Positions 33,506 through 42,855 of a DNA stretch of 60,453 nucleotides are shown one piece after another. The translations under genes and the position numbers were made by a program. Source of the stretch: Microbacterium sp. T2.11-28 (GTDB taxonomy: Bacteria > Actinomycetota > Actinomycetes > Actinomycetales > Microbacteriaceae); assembly GCF_950097975.1 (NCBI RefSeq), contig NZ_CATNHF010000004.1, forward strand, positions 1 to 60,453, read 5' to 3'. The notes under the pieces are model-generated. The model was not told where the DNA came from, searched no databases, and saw nothing but the letters and a program-made list of their open reading frames with translations. Numbering within the stretch: the first letter of the stretch is position 1; every line of letters starts with the position of its first letter.

Positions 33506-33600
33506 GCGTAACGATGTCTTTCAGGTGGCTTCTCGCGGCGCCGCGCTCAGCGGAGCAGAGCGTCGCGACGTGCCCTCGGGACGGGCACAAGTCCCCGAGT

Positions 33601-33655
33601 CTGCCCACGGTTCCTGGACGAAACCTCCGCTGAACCTGGGTGAACCGTGGGAGCC
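33601..33655 (-). promoter_or_regulatory. Helically spaced repeats and hairpin upstream of the transglycosylase gene
   Basis: On the minus strand GGTTCA occurs twice and GGTTTC once at 10-11 bp spacing (33642-33647, 33632-33637, 33621-33626). The block lies between the inverted arms CCCACGGTTC (33605-33614) and GAACCGTGGG (33643-33652). Spacing by one helical turn suggests response-regulator binding; the inverted arms could alternatively form a leader hairpin. Nothing matches a known riboswitch. Confidence 0.4.
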
Positions 33656-33772
33656 TACCACCCGGATTTGCTCCGGCGGGGGTCCTATCGACCCTCCGGA
33701 AGCCCGGTATAGAGTCCCATGTGCACGAGCGCGGACACGATCCGGCGCGAACCCGCGAGAGGAGTTGCCGAC

Positions 33773-35872
33773 ATGGCATCCAGTCCTGCAGCAGACATCA
33801 TCGACGCCATCGGAGGCCCCGGGAACGTCGCCGGGCTCACCCACTGCGCCACCCGGCTGAGGTTTCAGCTGCGCGACGGCGACAAGGTCGACAAGGACCG
33901 GATGGAGGCGATCTCCGGCGTCATGGGCGCCGTCCCGCAGGCGGGCGACCGGTTCCAGGTCGTGATCGGGGGCGCCGTCCAGACCGTCTACAACGACATC
34001 ATGGCGCTGCCCGAGATGGCCGACGTCGACGCGCCCTCCGACGCGGACGTCAAGGCCGCCCAGCGCGCGCGCGGCCCGCGCGGCAAGGTCGCGTGGCTCG
34101 ACTCGCTCTTCGAGTTCCTCTCCGACTCGTTCCGCCCGACCCTCGGCGCCCTGCTCGGCGCATCGCTCATCATCACGTTCATGGCGCTGATGTCGACGCT
34201 GCAGGTGATCGGCAACTGGGCCGACCCGCGCACGGAGCTGCCGCCGTCCTGGCAGTTCGTCAACCTGATGTGGCAGTGCGTCTTCGTCTTCCTGCCGCTC
34301 ATGGTCGCCTACAACGCGTCGAACAAGGTGGGCGCCGATCCCTGGGTCGGCTTCTCGATCATGGCCTCTGTCATGCTTCCCGGCTTCGCGTCGCTGGCGA
34401 CCCAGGAGGGCGCTCAGCAGATCGTGTTCCTCGGTTCCGAGATCACCACGATCCCGATCTTCGGCATCCCCCTGACGATCTTCAACTACAGCTCGCAGGT
34501 GTTCCCGCCGCTGATCATGGCCGCGGTGCTCGGGCCCCTCTACAAGGGCCTGAAGCGCCTCATCCCGGACAATCTGCAGCTCATCTTCGTGCCGTTCCTG
34601 GCGATGCTCGTGATGATCCCGCTGACCGCGTTCCTGCTCGGACCGATCGGCGTCTACGCCGGTGCCGCGCTCGCGCAGCTGCTGAGCTCGATCAACTCGT
34701 TCTCGCCGTTCATCTTCGCGATCATCATCCCGCTCGCGTACCCGTTCATGGTGCCGCTCGGCCTCCACTGGCCGATCAACGCCATCATGCTGCTGAACAT
34801 CCAGACGCTCGGCTACGACTTCATCCAGGGCCCGATGGGCGCATGGAACTTCGCGTGCTTCGGCGCCACCGCGGGCGTGCTGCTGCTGGCATGGCGCGAG
34901 AAGGACAAGCAGATGAAGCAGACGGCCACCGGCGCCCTGGCGGCGGGTCTTCTCGGCGGCATCTCCGAGCCGTCGCTCTACGGCATCCACCTGCGCTACA
35001 AGCGCATCTACCCGCGCATGCTGGTCGGCTGCCTCACCGGCGGTCTCATCATCGGCATCGGCAGCATGCTGCTGGGCCTCGAGAACGGCATCACCACGAA
35101 GGCGTTCGTCTTCACGTCGCTGCTGACCATCCCAGCCTTCGAGCCGATCGGCCTGTACGCGATCGCCGTGCTGTCGGCCTTCGCGGTGTCGATGTTCCTC
35201 ATCGTCGTCGGCGGCTACAAGGACAAGGAGCCCGCCGTGGACGGTCCGGCCGCCTCGGCGGACGTCGCCGACACCGCGGCGACCGCGGGCTCGTCGGTCG
35301 TGGGATCGGGCGCGCCGACGGCGGCTTCGGTCGCCGACGTCGCCGGGGGAGCGGCCCTCGCCGGCAGCGCCACCGCGACGGCCACCCTCCCGGACGCCGA
35401 GGACCTCGCGCTCACCCAGGTGATGTCGCCCCTCGACGGCACGGCCGTCGCGATCTCCGAGGTCCCCGATCCCGTCTTCGCGGGCGGTGTGATGGGACCG
35501 GGCGTCGCGATCGAGCCGAGCGGCGACACCGTCTCCGCGCCCGGCGCGGGCGTGGTCGTCGCCGCCCAGCCCACCGGCCACGCCTTCGGCCTCCAGCTGG
35601 ACAACGGCGCCGAGATCCTCATCCACGTCGGCATCGACACCGTCAACCTCAAGGGCGACGGCTTCGACGTGAGGGTGAAGAACGGCGACCGGGTCGACGT
35701 CGGCGACGTCCTGGTCGTGTTCGACCGGGACGTCATCGAGAAGGCGGGCTACCCGCTCATCACGCCCGTCATCGTCCTCAACGCCGACGCGTTCGACACG
35801 GTCGACCCGGTCGCGCTCGGACCGGTGACGGCCGGCGCGCCCCTGCTCGACCTGCAGAAGAAGAAGGGCTGA
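33773..35872 (+). CDS. PTS beta-glucoside-type transporter, EIIBCA
   Basis: A 699-residue sugar permease and phosphotransferase. EIIB is at the N-terminus, with the phospho-Cys C25 in AGLTHCATRLRF. EIIC covers ~100-480 with about ten membrane helices and motifs such as GGISEPSLYGIHLRYKR. An Ala-rich linker follows, and EIIA occupies ~560-690, with H603 (TGHAFGLQL) and the phospho-His H618 (EILIHVGIDTVNL). The B-C-A order and motifs fit BglF/BglP-like permeases for aromatic or other beta-glucosides or related disaccharides. No hydrolase or antiterminator gene is adjacent, so the sugar is uncertain. ATG 33773 follows GAGAGGAG; an upstream GTG in frame would add an unlikely tail. Confidence 0.95.
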   Translation: MASSPAADIIDAIGGPGNVAGLTHCATRLRFQLRDGDKVDKDRMEAISGVMGAVPQAGDRFQVVIGGAVQTVYNDIMALPEMADVDAPSDADVKAAQRARGPRGKVAWLDSLFEFLSDSFRPTLGALLGASLIITFMALMSTLQVIGNWADPRTELPPSWQFVNLMWQCVFVFLPLMVAYNASNKVGADPWVGFSIMASVMLPGFASLATQEGAQQIVFLGSEITTIPIFGIPLTIFNYSSQVFPPLIMAAVLGPLYKGLKRLIPDNLQLIFVPFLAMLVMIPLTAFLLGPIGVYAGAALAQLLSSINSFSPFIFAIIIPLAYPFMVPLGLHWPINAIMLLNIQTLGYDFIQGPMGAWNFACFGATAGVLLLAWREKDKQMKQTATGALAAGLLGGISEPSLYGIHLRYKRIYPRMLVGCLTGGLIIGIGSMLLGLENGITTKAFVFTSLLTIPAFEPIGLYAIAVLSAFAVSMFLIVVGGYKDKEPAVDGPAASADVADTAATAGSSVVGSGAPTAASVADVAGGAALAGSATATATLPDAEDLALTQVMSPLDGTAVAISEVPDPVFAGGVMGPGVAIEPSGDTVSAPGAGVVVAAQPTGHAFGLQLDNGAEILIHVGIDTVNLKGDGFDVRVKNGDRVDVGDVLVVFDRDVIEKAGYPLITPVIVLNADAFDTVDPVALGPVTAGAPLLDLQKKKG

Positions 35873-35873
35873 C

Positions 35874-37085
35874 TCAGGAGTCGAGCGCGACCACGGCGTC
35901 CCACAGGGCGTCGGCGACCGCGCGCTTGCTGCCGGCGGCGTGCGCGGCCACGCCGTCGGCAGCGACGATCAGCAGCGCGTTGTCGGTCGTCTCGAAGCCG
36001 CGGTCCCAGTCGACGCGGTTGACGGCGAGCAGGTCGACGCCCTTCCGCTCGCGCTTGCGGATCCCGCGCTCGACGAGCTCGTCCTCGCTCGACGCGGTCT
36101 CGGCGGCGAACCCGACGATCCGCTGTCCGGGGCGGCGGGCCGCCACCAGCCCGGCCAGGATGTCGGCGTTCTGCACGAGGGAGAGGGTGGCGGTGCCGTC
36201 GCCGTCCTCCTTGCGCAGCTTCTCGTGCGACACCTCGGCCACGCGGTAGTCGGCCACAGCGGCGACCATCACCACGACGTCGGCGTCGGCGGCAGCGGCC
36301 TGCATGGCCGTGCCGAGCTCGTCGGCGGTGCCGGCGCGGGCGATCTCGATGCGCGGGTGCCGCGCGACCTCGGACAGCACGCCCTCGTCGACGTGAGCCG
36401 CGACCAGGCGCACGCGGGCTCCGCGGGCCGCGGCGGCGAGCGCCACCTCGACGCCCTGACGTCCCGAGGAGCGGTTGCCGAGGAAGCGCACCGGATCGAT
36501 CGGCTCGCGCGTGCCGCCGGTGGAGACGGCGACGGTGCGGCCGGTCAGATCGCCCGCCGGTGCCGGGAGCAGCGCGAGCGCCGCCGCCAGGATCTCGTCG
36601 GGCTCCGACATGCGGCCGGGGCCGCTGTCCCCGCCGGTCAGGGGGCCGTCGGCCGGTCCCACGACGTGGACGCCCCGCGCGCGGAGGGTGTCGATGTTCT
36701 GACGCGTGGCCGCGTGCTCCCACATGGCGGTGTGCATCGCGGGCGCCACGAGCACCGGCGCCGTGGTGGCCAGCAGCGTGACCCCCAGGAGGTTGTCGGC
36801 GATGCCGGTCGCCATCCGCGCGAGGGTGTTGGCGGTCGCCGGCGCGACAACGACGAGGTCGGCGCGCGTGCCGAGCGACACGTGCCGGACCTCCGCGACG
36901 TCGTCGTGCACGGAGGTCGTGACAGGATGGCGGCTGACCGCCTCCCACGTCGCGGTCCCCACGAACCGCAGCGCGTCGTCGGTGGGAACAACGTGCACCT
37001 CGTGACCGTTGGTGACGAGAGCGCGCACGAGCTGGACCGTCTTGTACGCGGCGATGCCGCCGCTGACACCCACGACAACGAACAT
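35874..37085 (-). CDS. coaBC: Phosphopantothenoylcysteine decarboxylase / phosphopantothenate--cysteine ligase
   Basis: A 403-residue bifunctional enzyme of coenzyme A synthesis. The N-terminal CoaC flavoprotein half: VVGVSGGIAAYKTVQLVRAL, VVAPATANTLARMATGIADN, PAMHTAMWEH (the usual P-x-M-N-x-x-M-W with His for Asn). The C-terminal CoaB half from ~190: VAVSTGGTREPIDPVRFLGN, RSSGRQGVEVALAA, VMVAAVADYRV and HEKLRKEDG. ATG 37085 gives the standard N-terminus; the frame runs further upstream but within the oppositely oriented NRDE gene. Cytosolic and presumably essential. Confidence 0.97.
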   Translation of the reverse strand: MFVVVGVSGGIAAYKTVQLVRALVTNGHEVHVVPTDDALRFVGTATWEAVSRHPVTTSVHDDVAEVRHVSLGTRADLVVVAPATANTLARMATGIADNLLGVTLLATTAPVLVAPAMHTAMWEHAATRQNIDTLRARGVHVVGPADGPLTGGDSGPGRMSEPDEILAAALALLPAPAGDLTGRTVAVSTGGTREPIDPVRFLGNRSSGRQGVEVALAAAARGARVRLVAAHVDEGVLSEVARHPRIEIARAGTADELGTAMQAAAADADVVVMVAAVADYRVAEVSHEKLRKEDGDGTATLSLVQNADILAGLVAARRPGQRIVGFAAETASSEDELVERGIRKRERKGVDLLAVNRVDWDRGFETTDNALLIVAADGVAAHAAGSKRAVADALWDAVVALDS

Positions 37086-37136
37086 GCACCGATCCTCCCA
37101 CGCGCCGCTGACGCCAGATCCAGGAAAGACAGACCC

Positions 37137-37847
37137 ATGTGCACCGTGATCGTCCACGTCCCCGACGACCCCGCCGCCGCCACGCGGCTGCTCGCGGTGC
37201 GGGACGAGGACCCCGCGCGCGCCTGGGACCCGCTCGGTGCGTGGTGGCCCGAGGCGCACCCGGGGGTCGTGGGGGTGCGCGACAGCCGCGCCGGCGGTGC
37301 CTGGCTCGCCGCAGACCCGGATGCGGGGCGGCTCGCCGTCGTGCTGAACCGCGCCGAGGTGAGCGACATCGATCCCGCCGAGCTGGGATCGCGTGGTCAC
37401 GTCGTCCTCGACGCGGTCGCGGGCACCTCGCCGGCGCAGCGTCCGCGGGTCCACGGCTTCAACCTCGTCGAGGTGGATGCCGAGGGTGCGCGCGTGACCA
37501 TGTGGGACGGCCAGGCGCTGCGGGTGCAGCCGCTGGCACCGGGCATCCACATGATCGCGCACGACGACGTCGACGACCCGGCGACGGCGCGCATCGTCGC
37601 GTGGCGCGACGTCTTCTCGCCGCCGGCCGACGGGCCGCAGTGGTGGACGCCGTGGCTCGACGCGCTCGAGCGCACGGCCGAGCTCGATCCGACCGACGAG
37701 CGCGCCATCGTGCGCGACAACCGCCCGTACGGCTATCCGACGCTCTCGCTCCTCGTGACCGCCGCGTCGGTCTCCGCCGACGGCGTCGACGTGGTCTACG
37801 GCGAGTTCGACGAGCCCGGCGCCTGGAACCGGGTGGAGCTGCGCTGA
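37137..37847 (+). CDS. NRDE/TANGO2-family protein
   Basis: A 236-residue protein beginning MCTVIVHVPDD, where Cys2 is the predicted N-terminal nucleophile of this family; the NRDE motif appears as VRDEDPAR. WDPLGAWWPEAHPGVVGVRD and LNRAEV complete the N-terminal block, and HGFNLVEVDAEGARVTMWDG follows. TANGO2-like proteins are linked to heme or lipid handling, but the bacterial role is not established. Divergent from coaBC by 51 nt. AAAG-rich AGGAAAGACAG precedes the ATG. Confidence 0.88.
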   Translation: MCTVIVHVPDDPAAATRLLAVRDEDPARAWDPLGAWWPEAHPGVVGVRDSRAGGAWLAADPDAGRLAVVLNRAEVSDIDPAELGSRGHVVLDAVAGTSPAQRPRVHGFNLVEVDAEGARVTMWDGQALRVQPLAPGIHMIAHDDVDDPATARIVAWRDVFSPPADGPQWWTPWLDALERTAELDPTDERAIVRDNRPYGYPTLSLLVTAASVSADGVDVVYGEFDEPGAWNRVELR

Positions 37848-37893
37848 GCGCCGGCGGTCCCCGCGTGTCGGTGCGCGGCGGTACTGTCGGCGC

Positions 37894-38544
37894 ATGAGCG
37901 GATCGGACGACGCGGCCCCCGAGCGGCCGGCGGTCTATTTCGCGGATGCCGAGGAGTTCCGCGCCTGGCTCGACGAGCACCACGAGACCGCCACCGAGCT
38001 GTGGATGGGGTTGTACCGCAAGGGCGATCCCGACGTCGGCATCACCTGGGACGACGCGGTGCCGGTCGCCCTCTGCTACGGCTGGATCGACTCGGTCTCG
38101 CAGCGCGTCGACGATCGCCGCCGCCGTCAGCGGTGGACGCCGCGCAAGCCCCGGTCGGTGTGGAGCGCGGTCAACATCGCGCACGTCGAGCGCCTGATCG
38201 CCGAGGGGCTCATGCGTCCGGCGGGGCTGGCCGCCTACGAGCGCAGGCCCGCCGGCAGCGGCTACTCGTACGAGACCGCCCCCGAGCCGTCGGCCGAGCA
38301 GCTGTCGGCACTGGCCGCCGACCCCGCGGCGCAGGCGTTCTGGGACGCCGCGACGCCGTCGTACCGCCGCGTCGCCACGACCTGGGTGCAGTCCGCCAAG
38401 CGCGAGGCGACCCGCACCGACCGCCTCGCGACACTGGTCGCCGACTGCGCCGCCGGACGCCTGGTGCCGCCGCAGCGGTACGGCGAACCGCCGGCGTGGC
38501 TCACCCGCGCGGCGGCTGCGGCGGCCGCCGCGACCGAGGTGTGA
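37894..38544 (+). CDS. YdeI/OmpD-associated family protein
   Basis: A 216-residue cytosolic protein: ELWMGLYRKGDPDVGITWDD, ALCYGWIDSVSQRVDDRR (the GWIDS motif) and TPRKPRSVWSAVNIAHVERL define the YdeI/OmdA-like family, where members are implicated in stress or antibiotic-peptide resistance, though mechanism is unknown. The tail is Ala-rich. It follows the NRDE gene by 46 nt in the same direction. Confidence 0.88.
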   Translation: MSGSDDAAPERPAVYFADAEEFRAWLDEHHETATELWMGLYRKGDPDVGITWDDAVPVALCYGWIDSVSQRVDDRRRRQRWTPRKPRSVWSAVNIAHVERLIAEGLMRPAGLAAYERRPAGSGYSYETAPEPSAEQLSALAADPAAQAFWDAATPSYRRVATTWVQSAKREATRTDRLATLVADCAAGRLVPPQRYGEPPAWLTRAAAAAAAATEV

Positions 38545-38623
38545 ATCCTGCGCCTCGGCCTCCTCGCGCGTGCGCGCCGTCCCTGCGCGGGGTCGTGACG
38601 CCGCCCGCTCCGATGCCGAGGAG

Positions 38624-40192
38624 TCATGCGCGGCGCAGGAGCAGCACCCCGTCGTCGAGATGCGCCGGCCGGCCGTCGGGCGCGGCGGTCTCGCGTGCGC
38701 GCACTTCCGCGAGCTCGACGGTCCAGACCGCCGGATCGAGCCCCAGCAGTGCCAGCTCCTGAGCGGGGGTGAGGAGGACGGGATGGTCCTCCGCATCGTC
38801 GTGGGCCGACCACGGCGGCACCGCCGCGTGCGAGACGGCGAGCAGCCGCCCGCCCGGGGCGACGCGGGCGGCGGCGCGGCGCAGGATGTCGATGCGCGGG
38901 AAGTCGTGCTCCCACGAGTGCAGGAAGCTCGACACCACGAGGTCGAAGGGGCCCGGGGGCAGGTCGCCGGCGGCGTCCGCCGTCTCGAATCGCACCTGCG
39001 TGTCGGTCAGGCCCCGCTCGGCCGCCGCGACCCGCGCACGGGAGATCGCCGTCGGGGAGACGTCCACCGCGGTCACCGTCCAGCCCTGCTCCGCCAGCCA
39101 GATCGCGTCGGCGCCTTCTCCGCAGCCGATCTCCAGGGCGGTTCCGCGGGGGAGCGTGCGCGCCACCGCAGCCGTGGTCTCGTTCACCCGACCCGACCAG
39201 AAGCGCGTGCCCTCGGCGTACCGCTCCTCCCAGTGGGCGTTGCGCGCGGCCGCGCGCGCGTCGCGCCGCGCGGCGACGGCGTGGGCGGCGTCCTCGGCGA
39301 CGAGCGCGGCGTTCACGGCGGCGCCGGCCATCGATCCCGCTCCCATCGACAGCGGCACGTTGCCGAACGGGGCGGCGACGTTGCCGGCGGCCCAGATGCG
39401 CGGGTGACTGGTCGCGCCGGTCGCATCGACGGCCAGGGGAGCGCCCGGCTGGTCGGCGCGGGCGAGGCGCAGGCCGGAGAGGAACTCCAGTGCGACCTCC
39501 GGCGCGGGAGCGACGAAGACGGCGTCCACCGGGTGCGTCGTCCCGGCGTCGTCGACGAGTCCGGTGAGCCGGCCGTCGCCGGACCCCACCGACCGCACCG
39601 GCCGCTCGACGATCCGGATGCCGCGGGCGTCCCACCGCTCGCGCACCTCGGGCGCGAGCGGCCCCGCGAGGGCGGTGAACGCGGTCACGTCCTCGCTCCA
39701 CTGCCGCACGAGGTCGATCTGATGCACGCTCGCCGGCGACGTCGCGATCACGCCCAGCCGCCGGCCGCCGACCTCCCAGCCGTGGCAGTACGGGCAGTGG
39801 AGCACCGATGTGCCCCAGTGCGCCGCCAGGCCGTCGATGTCGGGAAGGGCGTCGCGGATCCCGGTCGCCACGACGACGGCGCGCGCGTGCTCGACGCCGC
39901 CGTCGGCCCGGACGATCCGCAGACCGTCGGCGGTGCCGGAGACCTCGGTCACCGTCGCCGACTCGACGACCACGCCGTACGCCTCGGCCTCCCGGCGGCC
40001 GCGCGCGAGCAGCTCCGCCGGCTCCGCGCCGTCGTGTCCGAGTACGCCGTGCATGTGCGCGGCGAACCGGTTGCGCGGCGCGCCGCCGTCGATCACGAGC
40101 GTGCGCCGGCGTGCCCGCCCCAGCATCTGCGCGGCGCTCAGCCCTGCCACTGCGCCGCCGATGACGACGGCATCCCATTCCCTGATGTCCAT
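38624..40192 (-). CDS. Fusion of TrxB-like FAD oxidoreductase and class I SAM methyltransferase
   Basis: A 522-residue two-domain enzyme. Residues ~1-310 are thioredoxin-reductase-like: FAD motif VVIGGAVAGLSAAQMLGRAR, ARAVVVATGIRDALPDI, redox-active C-x-x-C in HCPYCHGWEVGG, and IWAAGNVAAPFGNVPLSMGA. Residues ~315-522 are a methyltransferase: NAHWEERYAEGTRFWSGRVN, TALEIGCGEGADAIWLAEQG (motif I), FDLVVSSFLHSWEHDFPR. Such fusions are known in actinobacteria without assigned substrate; low-molecular thiols or dithiol natural products are plausible. ATG 40192 faces the XRE-cupin regulator 66 nt away, suggesting shared control. Confidence 0.9.
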   Translation of the reverse strand: MDIREWDAVVIGGAVAGLSAAQMLGRARRRTLVIDGGAPRNRFAAHMHGVLGHDGAEPAELLARGRREAEAYGVVVESATVTEVSGTADGLRIVRADGGVEHARAVVVATGIRDALPDIDGLAAHWGTSVLHCPYCHGWEVGGRRLGVIATSPASVHQIDLVRQWSEDVTAFTALAGPLAPEVRERWDARGIRIVERPVRSVGSGDGRLTGLVDDAGTTHPVDAVFVAPAPEVALEFLSGLRLARADQPGAPLAVDATGATSHPRIWAAGNVAAPFGNVPLSMGAGSMAGAAVNAALVAEDAAHAVAARRDARAAARNAHWEERYAEGTRFWSGRVNETTAAVARTLPRGTALEIGCGEGADAIWLAEQGWTVTAVDVSPTAISRARVAAAERGLTDTQVRFETADAAGDLPPGPFDLVVSSFLHSWEHDFPRIDILRRAAARVAPGGRLLAVSHAAVPPWSAHDDAEDHPVLLTPAQELALLGLDPAVWTVELAEVRARETAAPDGRPAHLDDGVLLLRRA

Positions 40193-40224
40193 GGACCCAG
40201 CGTGACGAGGCCGTTCGCGAGAGT

Positions 40225-40238
40225 GCAAGCTCGCTTGC
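40225..40238. promoter_or_regulatory. Palindrome in the divergent promoter between the FAD/MT fusion and the XRE-cupin gene
   Basis: GCAAGC-TC-GCTTGC (40225-40238) is a perfect palindrome centred in the 66-nt intergenic gap; two further half-site-like GCAAG/CTTGC strings lie beside it. This is the natural autoregulatory site of the XRE protein. Confidence 0.65.
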
Positions 40239-40258
40239 GGGAATGGCAAGATGGGACC

Positions 40259-40816
40259 ATGCGCACCGAACTCGACCAGGTGGGGCCGCGGCTCCGCGCC
40301 GCGCGGCAGTCCCGCGGCTGGACCCTCGACGACGTCGCCGCGCGCGCCGGGCTGTCCGCCAGCACGCTCTCGCGACTGGAGTCCGGCAAGCGGCAGGCCT
40401 CGCTGGAGCTCCTCGTCCCGCTCACCCGGATCCTCGGCATCCGCATCGACGACCTGCTGCCCGCCGAGACCGCCGATCCTCGGGTGCGGCGGGCCGTGGA
40501 GCGCCGCGACGGCATGGTGATCGCTCCGCTGACGCTCGAGCACGCCCCGGTGAAGACCTACAAGATCACCTACGCGCCCACGACCGTCGTGCCCGCGCCG
40601 CGCGTGCACGAGGGCTACGAGTGGCTGTACGTGCTGAGCGGGCGCGTGCTCCTGGTGCTCGACGGCACCGAGCACGAGATCGCCCGCGGCGAGGCGGCCG
40701 AGTTCGACACGCGGCTGCCGCACAGCATCCGCGCCTCCGCCGACGGCCCGGCCGAGGTGATCAGCATCTTCAGCGCGGCCGGCGAGCGCATCCACACCCG
40801 CGTCACCAACTCCTAG
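40259..40816 (+). CDS. XRE-family regulator with cupin domain
   Basis: A 185-residue regulator. Residues ~8-65 form an XRE helix-turn-helix (LRAARQSRGWTLDDVAARAG, LSASTLSRLESGKRQASLEL). Residues ~105-180 form a cupin (HEGYEWLYVLSGRVLLVLDG; RGEAAEFDTRLPHSIRASAD) that likely binds a small ligand. Members of this class regulate amino-acid, polyamine or detoxification genes. It is divergent from the FAD/methyltransferase fusion, with a perfect palindrome between. ATG 40259. Confidence 0.93.
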   Translation: MRTELDQVGPRLRAARQSRGWTLDDVAARAGLSASTLSRLESGKRQASLELLVPLTRILGIRIDDLLPAETADPRVRRAVERRDGMVIAPLTLEHAPVKTYKITYAPTTVVPAPRVHEGYEWLYVLSGRVLLVLDGTEHEIARGEAAEFDTRLPHSIRASADGPAEVISIFSAAGERIHTRVTNS

Positions 40817-40860
40817 GCCGCCCTCCCGGGCCATCCGCGCCTTCGGGTCAGGACGGCTGC

Positions 40861-40950
40861 GCGTTCACGACTCCGGAAGAAGCCGCGGCTCGGCCGGGCC
40901 GGACGCCCGTTCTCGCTCCGGCGGGCCCGGATTTCCGGAGTTGCGAACGC
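40861..40950. repeat. Intergenic palindrome, copy F
   Basis: GCGTTCACGACTCCGGA (40861-40877) and TCCGGAGTTGCGAACGC (40934-40950) are 17-nt inverted arms with two mismatches; the long loop contains further CCGGGCC/GGCCCGG pairing. Located between the convergent XRE and pgi genes. Confidence 0.6.
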
Positions 40951-40996
40951 GCCGCGGCTGGCACCCCGCGTCGGGAAGCCCGGCACCGCCGCCGGG

Positions 40997-42679
40997 TCAG
41001 GACGTGCGGTGCTCCCGGTAGTAGGCCAGCAGCGCCCGGGTCGACGCGTCCTGCGCGTCGAGCGCGTCCTCGTCGCCCTCGATCGCGGGTGCGATCTGCA
41101 GCGCGAGCTGCTTGCCGAGCTCGACTCCCCACTGGTCGAAGGAGTTGATGCCCCAGACGACGCCCTGCGTGAACGTGATGTGCTCGTACAGGGCGACGAG
41201 CTCGCCGAGCACGCGCGGGGTGAGGGCGGGCGCGAAGATCGAGGTCGTCGGGCGGTTCCCCGCGAAGGTGCGGGCCGCCACGAGCGGTCCGGTCGTGCCC
41301 TCGGCCTCGACCTCGGCCGCGGTCTTGCCGAAGGCGAGGGCCTTGGTCTGCGCGAGGAAGTTCGCGAGGAAGAGGCCGTGCACGTCGCGGCCGCCGTCCT
41401 TGAGCGGATAGGCGGGGTTCACGAACGCGATGAAGTCGGCGGGGATGAGCCGGGTGCCCTGGTGGATCAGCTGGTAGAACGCGTGCTGGCCGTTGGTCCC
41501 CGGCTCGCCCCAGAAGATCTCCCCGGTGTCGCTGGTGACCGGCGACCCGTCCCACCGCACGGACTTGCCGTTGGACTCCATGGTGAGCTGCTGCAGGTAC
41601 GCGGCGAAGCGGCTGAGCTGCTGGGCGTAGGGGAGCACGGCATGCGACTGGGCCCCGAGGAAGTTCGTGTACCAGACGTTCAGCAGCCCCATCAGCACGG
41701 GGACGTTCCGCTCCAGCGGCGTGGACGCCATGTGCTCGTCGACGGCGTGGAAGCCGGCGAGCAGCTCGCGGAAGGCAGGCGGGCCGAGGGTGATCACGAG
41801 CGACAGTCCGATGGCGGAGTCCACGGAGTAGCGCCCGCCGACCCAGTCCCAGAACCCGAAGGCGTTCGCGGTGTCGATCCCGAAGGCGGCCACCTTGTCG
41901 AGCGCGGTGGAGACCGCGACGAAGTGATGCGCGACCGCATCCGTCCGCTGCTCCTCCGAGCCGTCGACGGCGCCCGCCGCCTCGAGCCCCGCCCAGAGCC
42001 AGTCCCGCGCGAGGCGCGCGTTGGTGAGGGTCTCGAGGGTCGTGAACGTCTTCGACGCGACGATGAACAGCGTCGTCTCGGGGTCGAGGTCGGCGGTCTT
42101 GTGCGCCAGGTCGAAGGGGTCGATGTTCGAGACGAAGCGCGCCTGGATGCCGGCGTCGGCATACGGCTCGAGCGCCTCGGAGATCATCACCGGACCCAGG
42201 TCCGATCCGCCGATGCCGATGTTGACGACGTGCGTGACGGTCTTGCCCGTCATGCCCACCCACTCGCCCGAGCGCACGCGGTCGGCGAATGCCGACATCG
42301 CGGCCAGGACCTCCTGCACGTCGTGGTCGATGTCCTGACCGTCGACGATGAGCGCGGGCGTCGTCCCGGCCGGCCGGCGCAGTGCCGTGTGGAGCACAGC
42401 GCGGTCCTCGGTCGTGTTGATGTGCTCGCCGGCGAGCATCGCCGCGAACCGCTCGGCGACGCCGGTCTGCTCGGCCAGACGCACCAGCGCGGCGAGGATG
42501 TCGTCGTCGACGAGGTTCTTCGACAGGTCGACGCGCAGGTCGGCGAGGTCGAAGGTCAGCCGCTCGACGCGGCCGGGGTCGGCGGTGAACGCACCGCGCA
42601 GATCCGGGGTGAACGAGTCGCGGGCTGCGGAGAGCTCTCCCCAGGCGGCAGTGGCGGTGGCGTCGATCGGAGTGGTCAC
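40997..42679 (-). CDS. pgi: Glucose-6-phosphate isomerase
   Basis: A 560-residue glycolytic enzyme interconverting glucose-6-phosphate and fructose-6-phosphate. PGI motifs: [79 protein letters not shown] (base Glu in the GEPGTN region and His near QHAFYQ), and [17 protein letters not shown] 42679 sets the usual N-terminus [13 protein letters not shown]. Length fits the long-type bacterial PGI. Downstream is a palindromic repeat shared with the convergent XRE gene. Confidence 0.97.
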   Translation of the reverse strand: MTTPIDATATAAWGELSAARDSFTPDLRGAFTADPGRVERLTFDLADLRVDLSKNLVDDDILAALVRLAEQTGVAERFAAMLAGEHINTTEDRAVLHTALRRPAGTTPALIVDGQDIDHDVQEVLAAMSAFADRVRSGEWVGMTGKTVTHVVNIGIGGSDLGPVMISEALEPYADAGIQARFVSNIDPFDLAHKTADLDPETTLFIVASKTFTTLETLTNARLARDWLWAGLEAAGAVDGSEEQRTDAVAHHFVAVSTALDKVAAFGIDTANAFGFWDWVGGRYSVDSAIGLSLVITLGPPAFRELLAGFHAVDEHMASTPLERNVPVLMGLLNVWYTNFLGAQSHAVLPYAQQLSRFAAYLQQLTMESNGKSVRWDGSPVTSDTGEIFWGEPGTNGQHAFYQLIHQGTRLIPADFIAFVNPAYPLKDGGRDVHGLFLANFLAQTKALAFGKTAAEVEAEGTTGPLVAARTFAGNRPTTSIFAPALTPRVLGELVALYEHITFTQGVVWGINSFDQWGVELGKQLALQIAPAIEGDEDALDAQDASTRALLAYYREHRTS

Positions 42680-42785
42680 GGGGACAACGCTAGCGCTGAA
42701 CCCGCTCCGCCACAGGGCCGTACGGCGGACAAAACGGCCGCGCCGACCCGCCTCGTCAGCCCGGACCGCGGTCTCCGCGCCCGGT

Positions 42786-42836
42786 GGTGACAGTCGTTGC
42801 CGCCTCCCGGGGCGGGAAGCGGCAACGAGTGCCACC
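42786..42836. repeat. Intergenic palindrome, copy E
   Basis: GGTGACAGTCGTTGCCGC (42786-42803) and GCGGCAACGAGTGCCACC (42819-42836) pair at 16 of 18 positions around a 15-nt loop. It lies between the DUF4097 stop and the pgi start. The GGTGRC/GCCACC ends are shared with copies A and D. Confidence 0.7.
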
Positions 42837-42855
42837 GGTTCGTGCGGCCGGGCCG

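Noticed and set aside
33506..33772. c-di-AMP (ydaO-type) riboswitch before the transglycosylase gene
   Set aside because: Expected for some actinobacterial wall-hydrolase genes, but the conserved GGGUGAA / CCGACAGCU-type blocks cannot be found.
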